Part shown: one piece after another, positions 6,954 through 15,604 of the stretch
Numbering within the stretch: the stretch's first letter is position 1
How the letters are laid out: every line of letters starts with the position of its first letter
Source: Bacillota bacterium
Lineage (GTDB): Bacteria > Bacillota > Clostridia > Christensenellales > Aristaeellaceae
Assembly: GCA_023411375.1 (NCBI GenBank)
Contig: JAEYOW010000037.1
Coordinates: forward strand, 62,001 to 126,000
DNA length: 64,000 bases
Direction of reading: 5' to 3'
Made by a program: the position numbers and the translations under genes
The notes under the pieces: generated by a model
Seen by the model: the letters and a program-made list of their open reading frames with translations, nothing else
The model's database searches: none
What the model was told of the DNA's origin: nothing

Positions 6954-8207
6954 TTAGTTTGCCATAATGGCTTCGATCTTGGTCTGCGCTTCCTTCAGAC
7001 CATCCTCGGTGGATTTGATGCCCAGCAGGATAGAGTTAAACTCAGAGCCGAGCACTTCCAGGATTTCGGAGTAATGGCTGTTCATGGGGCCGGTGCCGGT
7101 CGCCCATTCGGACTGGGTGGACATGAAAACCAAGCGGTCGTCGGTCATGTAGTCAGCGGCGCTGATATCCTTGCGGGGGGACATGAAGCCGGACGCGGCC
7201 AGAATGCTCTGGGTGTTTTCCTTGTTGGTGAGGAACTTAATCCAGGCGATGGTCGCTTCGCGGTTTTCGGCCTTGGAGAACATCGCGTAGGAACCGACGG
7301 TGACATAGCCGATCTTCTTTTCGCCAGTCAGGATGGGGCCGACTTTAAAGTTGAGGTCGGGGTTGGCGTTGGCCACCTGCGTTACCTTGGAGGGTTCGAC
7401 TTCCAGCTCGATACCCACCTTGCCGGAAGCAAACTCAAACCCGCCGCCGGTGATGTTGGATTTCTGGATATAGCCGTCATCAAACAGGCTCTTGATGAAG
7501 TTGAGGGCGTTGGCGGTTTCTTCACTGTTGATAACGACGTTGTTGTTCTCATCCAGAATGTTGCCGCCAGCCTGCCATACCTGGTTCATGATGCTGGTAA
7601 CGGGCGAGGGGCGGTTGAGGTCAAAGCGCGCGCCGGCCTGCGTGATTTCGCCGTTTTCATCGGTCTTGGTCAGCTTGGCGATCGCGTCCTTCATCTCATC
7701 CCAGGTCTGGGGAGGATTTTCGGGATCAAGTCCAGCTTCCACAAAAAGATCAACGTTGTAGAGGTAGCCCAGCGAGTTTTGCAGAATCGGCAGAGCATAT
7801 AACGTGCCGTCATAGCTGAGCGCGCCAAGCGAGCCTTCCGTATACATGGCGTCCAGCTCCTCCTGCGTGTAAACCTCGGAGATAGGCACGAGGTTATCCG
7901 TCGCGGCGAAAAGCGGAACCTGGAAGTCGTTTAGATATACGACGTTGGGAGCCTCGCCGCCCGCGATAGCGGTCAACATCTTTTCATAGCGGCCATTCCA
8001 GGGCAGGTACTGGATATCGATGGTCACGTTGGGATACTCGGCGTTAAACGCCTCCACGATCGGCGCAAAAAGCGCAGCGTCGTCCGCCGAAAGCGGGAAG
8101 GACCACATGGTAACGGTTCCGGAAATATCCTCCGCGCTTGCCGTAAGGCCAAAGCCCATGGTCATAAGCATAACGGTCGCCGTCAGGATTGCCAACATTT
8201 TTTTCAT
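6954..8207 (-). CDS. Extracellular sugar-binding protein of an ABC transporter (family 1 type)
   Basis: A 417-residue protein. Its signal peptide has a KK start, a hydrophobic core to residue 19 and the cleavage-like sequence LTASA-ED at 21-26. No lipobox cysteine is present, so it looks secreted or wall-retained rather than lipid-anchored. The mature part opens with GTVTMWSFPLSADDAALF, followed by AFNAEYPNVTIDIQYLPW. The first of these carries the conserved TxW strand of CUT1 binding proteins and the second the usual EYPNVTI segment. NREATIAWIKFLTNKEN and SGFMSPRK near the C terminus are also family marks. It captures the sugar for the permeases at 3038-4774. It is the first gene after a strong promoter and palindromic operator, so it should be the most abundant product. 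Confidence 0.93.
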   Translation of the reverse strand: MKKMLAILTATVMLMTMGFGLTASAEDISGTVTMWSFPLSADDAALFAPIVEAFNAEYPNVTIDIQYLPWNGRYEKMLTAIAGGEAPNVVYLNDFQVPLFAATDNLVPISEVYTQEELDAMYTEGSLGALSYDGTLYALPILQNSLGYLYNVDLFVEAGLDPENPPQTWDEMKDAIAKLTKTDENGEITQAGARFDLNRPSPVTSIMNQVWQAGGNILDENNNVVINSEETANALNFIKSLFDDGYIQKSNITGGGFEFASGKVGIELEVEPSKVTQVANANPDLNFKVGPILTGEKKIGYVTVGSYAMFSKAENREATIAWIKFLTNKENTQSILAASGFMSPRKDISAADYMTDDRLVFMSTQSEWATGTGPMNSHYSEILEVLGSEFNSILLGIKSTEDGLKEAQTKIEAIMAN

Positions 8208-8275
8208 TGTGATAACTCCTCTCTTTGCTTGGGTGTTTTGTCAGTATCGCAGTGATCCATAGTTTTCTGTTATCA

Positions 8276-8295
8276 GTTATCAGATATCTGATAAC
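8276..8295. promoter_or_regulatory. Perfect 20-bp palindrome, candidate operator for the GntR regulator
   Basis: GTTATCAGATATCTGATAAC is a perfect inverted repeat, preceded directly by an extra half copy GTTATCA (8269-8275). It lies about 65-85 bp inside the transcript from the promoter at 8366-8394, where a bound repressor would block elongation. FadR-type regulators bind palindromes of this length. Confidence 0.7.
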
Positions 8296-8365
8296 TTGAT
8301 GTAAAGAACCAACTCCTTTCACACCAGCTCATCAAAATGTATAAGAAAACAGAGGAACTGTCTGC

Positions 8366-8394
8366 AATATAGCACAGCTCCTCTCATTTGTCAA
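8366..8394 (-). promoter_or_regulatory. SigA promoter of the 8207-1334 operon
   Basis: On the minus strand TTGACA (8389-8394) and TATATT (8366-8371) are 17 bp apart. Transcription should start near 8359, giving a leader of about 150 nt that contains the palindrome. Confidence 0.88.
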
Positions 8395-8523
8395 TCCTGT
8401 TTTTTTGCTTTTTACGCATGGCCTAAAATCGGAATAAGGAGACGTTGAGGCAATATAACCTGCATTATGGCGGCAGAGCCGGCGTACTTGGTTTAGCGGC
8501 GCGCCCGTTTTTGCACGCGAAAA

Positions 8524-8558
8524 GCCGGGAGGGCCAAACGGCTTTGCCCTCCCGGCTT
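8524..8558 (-). terminator. Terminator after the UroD-like gene
   Basis: A 12-bp perfect stem AGCCGGGAGGGC/GCCCTCCCGGCT with an 11-nt loop starts 3 bp past the stop codon. Read leftward it is followed by a short T-run. It ends the long operon that begins at 21.1 kb. Confidence 0.8.
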
Positions 8559-8561
8559 AAC

Positions 8562-9620
8562 TTAATACTTACCATACTTGTCAACCATTTCCATCACAGC
8601 GCAGTAGTTTTCAAAGCTGACGGACGGCGGAATCGAATGGTCGGAATGATATACATATCCCCCGCCCTGTTTGGCGGTCAGAATTTTATCCCGCATTTCG
8701 GTCTCGATAGCATCGCGGGTGGTGCCCATGACGTCGGCGCTGATGTTTCCCATAAAGGCAATGCGATCGCCATAGAGCTTCTTATACTCACGCACGTCGT
8801 TCCCGGCGCGCGCCTCCATGGGCTGGATGCAGTCGATACCGGACTCGACAAGCAGAGGCAGCAACCTGTCCACCTTGCCGTCGCAATGGTAAATGACCTT
8901 CAGGTTGTTCGCATGGCAACAGTCAAACATCCGCTTATGGTACGGCATCAGGCGTTCCCGATAAAAATCCGGCGAGAAGAGCATGCCGTTTTTGTAGCAG
9001 AGGTCGCTGAAGAACCAGACCGCGTCCATTTGATAGCCGCTACTGATCATTTGCTCCAGCATTGCGAGGTTAAAGTCCAGATAGTCGCTGATGACCCGCT
9101 CGGTATATTCCGGCTCCAGCACCGTATTCATCAGAAATTCTTCCTCGCCCATCAGGCGAAGCGCGTACCAGCAGGGATCGATCGGCGAGAGCACTGTAAA
9201 CTCATCTTTTGCCTTGGCCGCGTCATACTTCGCCTGTTCCTCCGGCTTTAGCCTGTCCAGAGTGGGTGTAAGAAGCGAGCGGTGCTCCTCCCAGTCGTCC
9301 TGTGATTTAATCAGGTAATCCTGCGGACATTCCGTATTGGTTTGACCCTTAAGCTCCTTGTAGGTAACGCCGTTTGAATCGGTAAAGACGCGCTCCGTGC
9401 CGGTTTCCGAAAGGGTTTTTTCGGGCAAGCCCAGGCTGCCGTCATACGAGAAGATGGTAATACCGTCAAGGCCAAAGTAATCCGCGGGCTCCACCCCCGC
9501 AGGCAAGCCCTCTTGCCGCCAGCGCTCCACGGTTTCCGCCCAGAAGCAGAGCTCCAGCTTGGGAATACGGTCCGCCTGGCGGCGGCTGAGCGCGAGCAAA
9601 ATCCTCTCTCTGCCGGTCAT
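8562..9620 (-). CDS. UroD/MtaA-superfamily protein of unknown substrate
   Basis: A 352-residue TIM-barrel protein starting MTGRERILLALSRRQADRIP, the standard N terminus of the uroporphyrinogen decarboxylase-like superfamily. The family's metal or substrate loop, HxCG in corrinoid methyltransferases, reads HCDG at 245-248, so aspartate replaces the zinc-binding cysteine; SDHSIPPSVS follows near 326. A heme decarboxylase role is unlikely here: there is no heme gene nearby and the context is sugar catabolism. A methyl transfer or unknown C-C/C-O cleavage on a sugar derivative is possible. The start codon overlaps the nagB stop (ATGA), so the two are translationally coupled. Longer in-frame starts inside nagB are rejected. 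Confidence 0.82.
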   Translation of the reverse strand: MTGRERILLALSRRQADRIPKLELCFWAETVERWRQEGLPAGVEPADYFGLDGITIFSYDGSLGLPEKTLSETGTERVFTDSNGVTYKELKGQTNTECPQDYLIKSQDDWEEHRSLLTPTLDRLKPEEQAKYDAAKAKDEFTVLSPIDPCWYALRLMGEEEFLMNTVLEPEYTERVISDYLDFNLAMLEQMISSGYQMDAVWFFSDLCYKNGMLFSPDFYRERLMPYHKRMFDCCHANNLKVIYHCDGKVDRLLPLLVESGIDCIQPMEARAGNDVREYKKLYGDRIAFMGNISADVMGTTRDAIETEMRDKILTAKQGGGYVYHSDHSIPPSVSFENYCAVMEMVDKYGKY

Positions 9621-10408
9621 GCTCCTTGCGCCTCCCCATCCATCGCCCCGCGTTGAAGAAGGCTGCCGCTGTCCATATCCACATAGATGCGGGCATCCCG
9701 GCAAATACGCAGGGCCGTGGCCGGGCACTGCTCGCCGATTGCATCGTACAGCGTGTGGTGGACCGCCTGGGCTTTGCTTCTGGCGGGCACGATGCATATA
9801 TGGTGGCTGGCGTTCATCAAAGTCGGAACCGTCAGCGTAAGCGCGCGAAGCGGCACTTTATCCAGCGTTTCAAAGCAACCGTCGTGAACCTGCTGCATAC
9901 GGCATACCCGGTCCAGCTCGACCGCTTTAACGCCCAGAGGATCCTTCATGTCCGCGACGTGGGGGTCGTTAAAGGCGATGTGTCCGTTTTCACCAATGCC
10001 CAAGCAGACGATATCGATCGGCGTCTCCCGAAGAAGGGCGCAGTAGCGCTCGCATTCCGCCTGAATATCGGCGGCGTTTCCGTTGATGTAATGCACCTGC
10101 CTGAAGGCCGCTTTGCTAAACAGCCTGTCGCGCAGGAAATTGCCAAAGCCCTGCGGAGCTTCTTTAGGCAAACCAACGTATTCATCCATATGAAAGGCTG
10201 TAATCCGTGAAAAATCAATAGCGGGTTCCTTAACCAGCGCCTCCAGAAATTCATTTTGAGAAGGCGCGGCGGCAAAGATCATGCGGATGGATTCCTTCCG
10301 GCGGAGCAAATCGCAAATCAAGTCGCGCACCTGCCGCGCCGCCGCCCTTCCCATTTCCTCTCTCGACGGAAAGCGTTGGACGCAGTAATGGTAAAGCACG
10401 CTGTTCAT
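9617..10408 (-). CDS. nagB: Glucosamine-6-phosphate deaminase
   Basis: A 263-residue enzyme that converts glucosamine 6-phosphate to fructose 6-phosphate and ammonia. FHMDEYVGL is at residues 72-80, with the catalytic aspartate at 75. The ring-opening motif GIGENGHIAFNDP carries the conserved histidine near residue 140; asparagine replaces the E. coli aspartate two residues before it. The segment around GLPKEAPQGFGNFLRDRLF is also family-typical. It overlaps nagA by 4 nt (ATGA) and the UroD-like gene by 4 nt, making a tightly coupled trio. This places N-acetylated amino sugar 6-phosphate among the intermediates of the locus. Confidence 0.92.
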   Translation of the reverse strand: MNSVLYHYCVQRFPSREEMGRAAARQVRDLICDLLRRKESIRMIFAAAPSQNEFLEALVKEPAIDFSRITAFHMDEYVGLPKEAPQGFGNFLRDRLFSKAAFRQVHYINGNAADIQAECERYCALLRETPIDIVCLGIGENGHIAFNDPHVADMKDPLGVKAVELDRVCRMQQVHDGCFETLDKVPLRALTLTVPTLMNASHHICIVPARSKAQAVHHTLYDAIGEQCPATALRICRDARIYVDMDSGSLLQRGAMDGEAQGA

Positions 10409-11592
10409 CGTTCATTCTCCCCTTCTAAATCATCGCGTATAATTTTTCCCTTTGCCATGCACCAACGGACGTTCAGCGAATCGTCCAAAAGCACCAGATC
10501 GGCATCGTAACCCACCGCAATTTTTCCTTTGGTTTTTTCCAGCCCAAGCCGCCGCGCCGGCGTTTCGGAGGCCATTCGAAGCGCGTCCACAACCGGTATG
10601 CCCGCCGCCACGCCCGTGCGTACCATCCGGTCCATCGTTCCCACGCTTCCGGCAAAGGCCTGCCGGCTTTCAAGCTTCATAACCCCATCCTCATAGACGA
10701 CCCTCATACCGTTTTGCAGCCGGTAGTCCATGCCGGGCTCAAGCTCCGCCGCCGCATAATCCAGTCCGTCGGTAATCCAGTACATATTCCCAACGCCCTT
10801 GCAGCGGTAAATCAACTGGAGCATCGCGTGCGGAAGGTGGCAGCCGTCTCCGATTACCTGAACGGTCAGCGCATCCGAAACAAGCGCGCTTTCCACCACG
10901 CCCGGCACGCGGAAACCGCCCCGGCGGCAAAAGGTGGAACATCCGGAATACAGGTGCGTCACATCGGAAAAGCCATGTAAAACAGCCTCGTCCATCACGC
11001 TCTGATCCGCGTCCGAATGCGCGATGGAGGGCACAATTCCATGCCGCGCCAGTTCCTCCGCCATTTCCATGGCCCCGGGAAGCTCGGGCGCAACGCCAAC
11101 CATCACGACGCCATCCCAGCGCCCGGTAAATCGCCCCCAAGGATGACGCGCCGGAATCAGCAGGCTTTCCGGGCTCTGCGCACCAGCCTGCCCCGGCGAA
11201 AGGTACGGCCCTTCCAGATGCACGCCGGCAATCGTCGCGTCGCAGGCCATTTCCCGCGCGGTACGTACTGCGTCTATCGCGCGCTCAATTTTCTCCGCCG
11301 GCGCGGTCCATGTGGTAGGCAGGATGGTCGTGGTTCCAAATTGGGCGTGCGCATCGCACATCCGCACCACATCGAGGGCTTTGCCGCTCATCACGCACGC
11401 GCCGCCGCCGCCGTGTACATGCAGATCGATAAAGCCGGGCGACAGTATTTTTCCCTCCGCGTCAACCACAAGCTCGTTTTCACCGCTGAGACATGGCCTG
11501 GTTTCGACGATTTTGCCTTCTCGAACCCGTACCGCGCCGGAAACGAGGCCATTTTCCGTCAGGACGCGGGCATTGTCAATTCTGCAATCCAT
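10405..11592 (-). CDS. nagA: N-acetylglucosamine-6-phosphate deacetylase
   Basis: A 395-residue amidohydrolase-superfamily enzyme that removes acetate from GlcNAc-6-phosphate. Metal-site motifs are FIDLHVHGGGG (HxH at residues 58 and 60), GVHLEGPYLSP with the bridging glutamate, SIAHSDA and VTHLYSG with two histidines, and WITDG with the catalytic aspartate. A small beta domain surrounds the barrel; the C-terminal part is GKIAVGYDADLVLLDD. The HxH pair suggests a two-metal site of the Bacillus type. The ATG has GGAGG 6 nt upstream. Directly downstream is nagB, so deacetylation and deamination are made together. Confidence 0.93.
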   Translation of the reverse strand: MDCRIDNARVLTENGLVSGAVRVREGKIVETRPCLSGENELVVDAEGKILSPGFIDLHVHGGGGACVMSGKALDVVRMCDAHAQFGTTTILPTTWTAPAEKIERAIDAVRTAREMACDATIAGVHLEGPYLSPGQAGAQSPESLLIPARHPWGRFTGRWDGVVMVGVAPELPGAMEMAEELARHGIVPSIAHSDADQSVMDEAVLHGFSDVTHLYSGCSTFCRRGGFRVPGVVESALVSDALTVQVIGDGCHLPHAMLQLIYRCKGVGNMYWITDGLDYAAAELEPGMDYRLQNGMRVVYEDGVMKLESRQAFAGSVGTMDRMVRTGVAAGIPVVDALRMASETPARRLGLEKTKGKIAVGYDADLVLLDDSLNVRWCMAKGKIIRDDLEGENER

Positions 11593-11604
11593 GCTTTGCC
11601 TCCA

Positions 11605-12621
11605 TCAGGGAATGAGCGCCACGCGCCTGCCTTCTCGTGCAGATTGATAGACCGCCAGGATGATTTCAAGCGGCTTTCGTCCCTCGGCGGCATCCACCAT
11701 CAGCGCTTCTCGCCCCTCTATCGCTCCCACAAGGTTTTCAAGCTGCCGCCTGTGTCCCTCACAGCTGATCGCTTTGGGGTCGGAGGCTGCGCCGCCGACG
11801 GCGGTTCCGGTTTCCAGTTGCAAGGGGATAGATAGGTCCCACCGTTCGACCGTATCCTCCGAAAGCACCGCGCTTCCCTTATCCCCGCAAATTTCCAACC
11901 TTCTGGGATAGCCAGGGAAACAGGTGGTTGACGCTTCCAGCGTACCGAGCGCTCCGTTTGCAAATTCCAGAACGGCAACCACGGAATCCTCCGTCTCGAT
12001 CCGGCGGGTCTGTGTTTTGGCAATGGCCGTCACCGCCCGCACGCCGCCCATCAGGTACTGCAACAGGTCGACGCCGTGGATCCCCTGGTTCATCAGCGCG
12101 CCGCCGCCGTCCATCCGCCATGTGCCGCGCCAGGAGGATGAAGCGTAGTATTCATCGCTGCGGTAATACTTCATGGACAGGCTGCCGGACACGACGCGCC
12201 CAAACGCCTTTTTCTCAACCGCGTCCTTCAAGGCCCGCATGGCGGGCGAAAAGCGCAGCTGTGAAATAACGCACACCTGACAGCCGTTTTGACCGGCGAG
12301 CCGCGCCAGCTCGTCGGCCTGTGAAAGCTCCAGGCACATCGGTTTTTCCAGCGCGACATGCTTGCCATGCCTGACGGCGTCGATTGCCTGCGCGCCGTGA
12401 AAGCCGCTCGGCGTGCAGATGCATACCGCGTCAATCTCCACGTCCTCAAGCATCGCTTCCATGGTTTCATATGCCCGAACGCCACGCTCGCCGGCAAAGC
12501 GCCGCGCAGCCTCGGGCAATGCGTCCCACACACCGAGAAGCCGGGCGTTTTCAAGCTGTGCGATTGCCGCCGCGTGAAAGGCCGCGATGGTGCCGCAGCC
12601 AACAATGCCAAACCGTACCAT
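11605..12621 (-). CDS. Gfo/Idh/MocA-family oxidoreductase
   Basis: A 338-residue dehydrogenase beginning MVRFGIVGCGTIAAFHAAA. The GxGxxA nucleotide loop is at residues 7-12, LEKPMCLE with the active-site lysine is near 95, and GGALMNQGIHGVDLLQYL is the substrate helix. The chosen ATG at 12621 uses a GGGGGAAGG site inside the end of the upstream gene, 4 nt after its stop codon; a GTG at 12651 would overlap that gene and has no site. It lies between the TIM-barrel protein and nagA, pointing to oxidation of an amino sugar or a glycoside of it. Confidence 0.88.
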   Translation of the reverse strand: MVRFGIVGCGTIAAFHAAAIAQLENARLLGVWDALPEAARRFAGERGVRAYETMEAMLEDVEIDAVCICTPSGFHGAQAIDAVRHGKHVALEKPMCLELSQADELARLAGQNGCQVCVISQLRFSPAMRALKDAVEKKAFGRVVSGSLSMKYYRSDEYYASSSWRGTWRMDGGGALMNQGIHGVDLLQYLMGGVRAVTAIAKTQTRRIETEDSVVAVLEFANGALGTLEASTTCFPGYPRRLEICGDKGSAVLSEDTVERWDLSIPLQLETGTAVGGAASDPKAISCEGHRRQLENLVGAIEGREALMVDAAEGRKPLEIILAVYQSAREGRRVALIP

Positions 12622-12625
12622 CCGC

Positions 12626-13492
12626 TTACCTTCCCCCAAAGCCGTACTCACGGCGCAAAATATCCAGATAAACTTCGCTGGCCTCCAGCCCGCCGTCGGA
12701 AAATCCGCTTCCCTGCGGCTTTTTCATCAGTTCCTCGTCAAGCTCTGTTTTAATCCGCCAATGAGTTTCGACAGAAAGCCACCCCTGATACCCGTCCTGA
12801 TCGAGCTGGCGGAAGAGCCCGTGAAAATCCACGTCGCCCTCCCCCATTTTGGCCGGTGCAAACTGCGTGCCCGTCCATTTCAAATCCTTGATATGAATGT
12901 GGCGAATCCAGGGCTTCAGCCGCCGGTAACCCACAGGGAAGGGCGGCGGCGCGTCCGGATCGCAGATTTCATTGCCCGGATCATACAGCGCGCCAACATT
13001 TGGATGGTTCAGCGTTTGGAGAAATGCGGCCAAGCGTTCCATATTATAGGTATTTACGCCGGGGTCGGATTCCAGCGCCAGCGTAATGCCCTCGCTTTCA
13101 AGCAGCGGCAGTACAGGAAGGTACGCCTCGGCCGCGCGCTCAAGTACGTTCTCGTCCTCGGACTTCCAGAAGGTAAAGCCTCGAACCAGCGAGGTGCCAA
13201 GGATATGCGCGCCCTCAATCGCGCGCTTCAAGCCCTCTATCTGAAGGCGTGTTTCCTCCGCGTTTCCCAACGTGGATTTAAACAGCGGCGCGCCGATTGC
13301 GCAAACCGACAGGCCGTGCTCGTCCGCCGTCCGGCGGATGCGCAGATAATCCTCACGCGTCATTTGAAAGGGGTTTTTTTCCTCAACGGAGCGGATTTCA
13401 AGCCCGTCCAGATGATGCCTGAGCGCAAAATCCACCGCGACCTCCAGGTTCTGTGAAACCTCGTCGGTGATAATCGACGTCTGGTACACCAC
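12626..13492 (-). CDS. AP-endonuclease-2/xylose-isomerase-like TIM-barrel sugar isomerase, epimerase or lyase
   Basis: A 288-residue TIM barrel, starting at GTG 13492 with GGAGG 8 nt upstream. Motifs of the family are HLDGLEIRSVEEKNP after strand 2, ITLALESDPG (metal-binding glutamate), PNVGALYDPGNEI (metal-binding aspartate), WIRHIHIKDLK (histidine) and GWLSVETHW (last glutamate). These are the usual four metal ligands. Known members isomerise or epimerise sugars and inosose; others work with Gfo/Idh/MocA dehydrogenases to eliminate the aglycone from 3-keto glycosides. It is surrounded here by such dehydrogenases, which makes the second role worth considering. Confidence 0.85.
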   Translation of the reverse strand: MVYQTSIITDEVSQNLEVAVDFALRHHLDGLEIRSVEEKNPFQMTREDYLRIRRTADEHGLSVCAIGAPLFKSTLGNAEETRLQIEGLKRAIEGAHILGTSLVRGFTFWKSEDENVLERAAEAYLPVLPLLESEGITLALESDPGVNTYNMERLAAFLQTLNHPNVGALYDPGNEICDPDAPPPFPVGYRRLKPWIRHIHIKDLKWTGTQFAPAKMGEGDVDFHGLFRQLDQDGYQGWLSVETHWRIKTELDEELMKKPQGSGFSDGGLEASEVYLDILRREYGFGGR

Positions 13493-13607
13493 TAAACCAT
13501 CCTCCCTCAATTACAAACAGATCATGAAAAAGCCTTTCAGACTTTACTTCCACATGACCGTTTAAGAGCAGGCGCGGGGCGGGCAGCCGCCCCGCGCCGA
13601 TATGCGC

Positions 13608-14621
13608 TTACAGCGCGCTGGCAAGCAGCTTTTCGACCATTTTCATGCTGCCCACCGCGTCGTCAATGGTGCACATCGGCTTTTCACCGGTTTGGATGCA
13701 ACGGATAAAGTCGATATCCTCATGCTTATAGCCGTAATACTGGTGGTACTCCTGCCCGCCCGCAATCTCGCGGCCATCGATTACCTCGATCTTTTGCTCG
13801 TTGGTACCGGCGGCCGCGAGCGAGTAGACCTGCTGCCCGCTGAAATACAGAATCTTCGCGTCGCAGGCCGCGTCGCCAAAGCCAAGGTTGATAAACGCGC
13901 TCGCGCCGGGGCCGTGGATTTCGAACGTATGGACGCGGCCGCCCGTTTGGTAGTTGGCGCGCAGCGTACCGGTTACGCCGTTTTCAAAGCGCATGACGGA
14001 CGACCAAGCATTGTCCACAGGGCTGTTATGGCGGGCGACGACCGTAGCCGCGTCCTTTACCTCCGACCCGGCCAAATAACGCACCAGGTCGGCCGCGTGA
14101 ACAATATCGCACACGAAGGCGCTCGCATAGGTCCACGTATCGGCAATGTCGTTGTTTTTAATGAATACGCCGTCCACCTGCGTAATGGTGGTCAGCTCCT
14201 GCATTTTCTTAAAAACATGCTGTACAAGGGGGACGTGCCGCCGGTTCATGGCCACGGCGCAGATTTTGCCGCATTTGGCCGCCAGCCTCGCCAGCGATTC
14301 CGCCTGATAGGAGGTGATGCCCGCGGGCTTTTCCAAAAGCACATGCCAGCCGTTTTCAAGGCATTCCCACGCCGCGCGGAAGGTGCGGTCGCAATCCACC
14401 AGCACCAGTACGCCGTCAAGCTGCTCCTTCTTCATCATCTCATACTGGGAGGAATAGACATGCGGGATGTTATACTTCTCGGCCGCCTCCCTCGCGCGCT
14501 CCTCACGCAGGTCGCAAACCGCGACGAGGTCGCAATCCTCAATTTCCACCAGGCTGGGCAGATGTACGCTGTTGGCGATTCCGCCCGCGCCAATCACACC
14601 GATCTTAACCTTGTTGCTCAT
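13608..14621 (-). CDS. Gfo/Idh/MocA-family oxidoreductase
   Basis: A 337-residue dehydrogenase. VKIGVIGAGGIANSVHLP opens the Rossmann fold with GAGGIA at residues 11-16. LEKPAGIT holds the active-site lysine near residue 98. The histidine of the usual substrate helix sits in VCDIVHAADLVRYL. There is a clear GGAGGAGA site before ATG 14621. The 115-bp gap to the next gene (13493-13607) holds no clear terminator. Together with 11605-12621 and 14640-15578 it makes three members of one superfamily within 4 kb, all different in sequence. Confidence 0.87.
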   Translation of the reverse strand: MSNKVKIGVIGAGGIANSVHLPSLVEIEDCDLVAVCDLREERAREAAEKYNIPHVYSSQYEMMKKEQLDGVLVLVDCDRTFRAAWECLENGWHVLLEKPAGITSYQAESLARLAAKCGKICAVAMNRRHVPLVQHVFKKMQELTTITQVDGVFIKNNDIADTWTYASAFVCDIVHAADLVRYLAGSEVKDAATVVARHNSPVDNAWSSVMRFENGVTGTLRANYQTGGRVHTFEIHGPGASAFINLGFGDAACDAKILYFSGQQVYSLAAAGTNEQKIEVIDGREIAGGQEYHQYYGYKHEDIDFIRCIQTGEKPMCTIDDAVGSMKMVEKLLASAL

Positions 14622-14639
14622 ATTTCCGTCTCCTCCTAT

Positions 14640-15578
14640 TTAGTCCAGATAGATTTTCTTTGCCGCGGCGGCATATCCGGTCTCAAACGCCGCGCCGTCA
14701 AACCCAGGATCGTTCTCGGGGATATCATCAAGCCGGACGGGTTGTCCGCCGTTTTGCTTTGAAAGCCTGCCCGCCAGCATGATTTTAATAGACTCGATGA
14801 TGTCCGGGATTTGCGCAAGGTCGCTTTTACCGGTTTCCATATAATCGCAGATGCGGTTGAGCAGCTGGATGTATACGGCGCCCGTATCCACGCAAATCGG
14901 GTACACGCCCTTTGTGGTGGTCACCAGAAAATCGCACGGGAGCCAGACGCCCTCTACCGTGATATAGGTCGCGGTCACACCGTTGGCGAATGTGACAAGA
15001 TAGGTGCTTGCCGTATTGCCCGCCGCCGTGCCGCTGCCCGCATACCGGCAGCTTACAGCGTCCTTGGCCATCGCGCCGATGCTCTCTACCACATGGATGG
15101 CATAGTTGAACTCATCCACGCCGCAGGTGCCCATGATGTTGATGATCTCGCCCCGCTCCTCCACGGGCTTTTCCAGAAAAGCCGTGATCTCGGACGCGTA
15201 GCGCAGCGAGGACGAGCCCAGAATAACCGCGCCGCCTTTAAGCAACGCTTCCAGCCTGCGGATATCCTTCATGCAGCCAACAATGGGTTTATCGATAAAG
15301 ACCGGTTTTCCCCGGCCAATGAAAATCTCGGCATAATCCAGATGCTTGTCCCAGTTGCACCCCTGTATGAAACCCACGTCGCACATATCCGCCAGTTCCT
15401 CAACGGACTGACAGCGCTTTTCCAGGCCGGCCCGGCGGATAAACGCCTCGACCTCGTCGTCACCGCGGAAGCCGTCGTTATAGACAGCAACGTAACGCGC
15501 GCGGCTGCCCGCGTTTAACAAGCCGGAAAACGCCAGCGGATGAGATACGTCGATGTTGACAACGCCAATTCGAATCAT
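14640..15578 (-). CDS. Divergent Gfo/Idh/MocA-like oxidoreductase
   Basis: A 312-residue protein beginning MIRIGVVNIDVSHPLAF. The usual GxGxxG after the first strand is replaced by NIDVSHP, so nucleotide binding may be altered. VFIDKPIVG keeps the family's (E/D)KP lysine near residue 95, and GTCGVDEFNYAIHVVESIGA looks like the substrate helix with its histidine. It may be a redox enzyme with an unusual cofactor pocket or a non-catalytic partner of the neighbouring dehydrogenase 18 bp downstream. The family assignment is good; activity is unsure. Confidence 0.75.
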   Translation of the reverse strand: MIRIGVVNIDVSHPLAFSGLLNAGSRARYVAVYNDGFRGDDEVEAFIRRAGLEKRCQSVEELADMCDVGFIQGCNWDKHLDYAEIFIGRGKPVFIDKPIVGCMKDIRRLEALLKGGAVILGSSSLRYASEITAFLEKPVEERGEIINIMGTCGVDEFNYAIHVVESIGAMAKDAVSCRYAGSGTAAGNTASTYLVTFANGVTATYITVEGVWLPCDFLVTTTKGVYPICVDTGAVYIQLLNRICDYMETGKSDLAQIPDIIESIKIMLAGRLSKQNGGQPVRLDDIPENDPGFDGAAFETGYAAAAKKIYLD

Positions 15579-15604
15579 GGGGATACGCCTCTTTTCTGTT
15601 TATA

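Noticed and set aside
6264..7802. 512-codon plus-strand frame opposite a dehydrogenase and binding protein
   Set aside because: Its reverse strand encodes proteins with signal peptide and family motifs; this frame has none.
8562..9620. Heme-pathway uroporphyrinogen decarboxylase (hemE)
   Set aside because: Sugar-catabolism context, coupling to nagB and an altered metal loop argue against it; no other heme gene is nearby.
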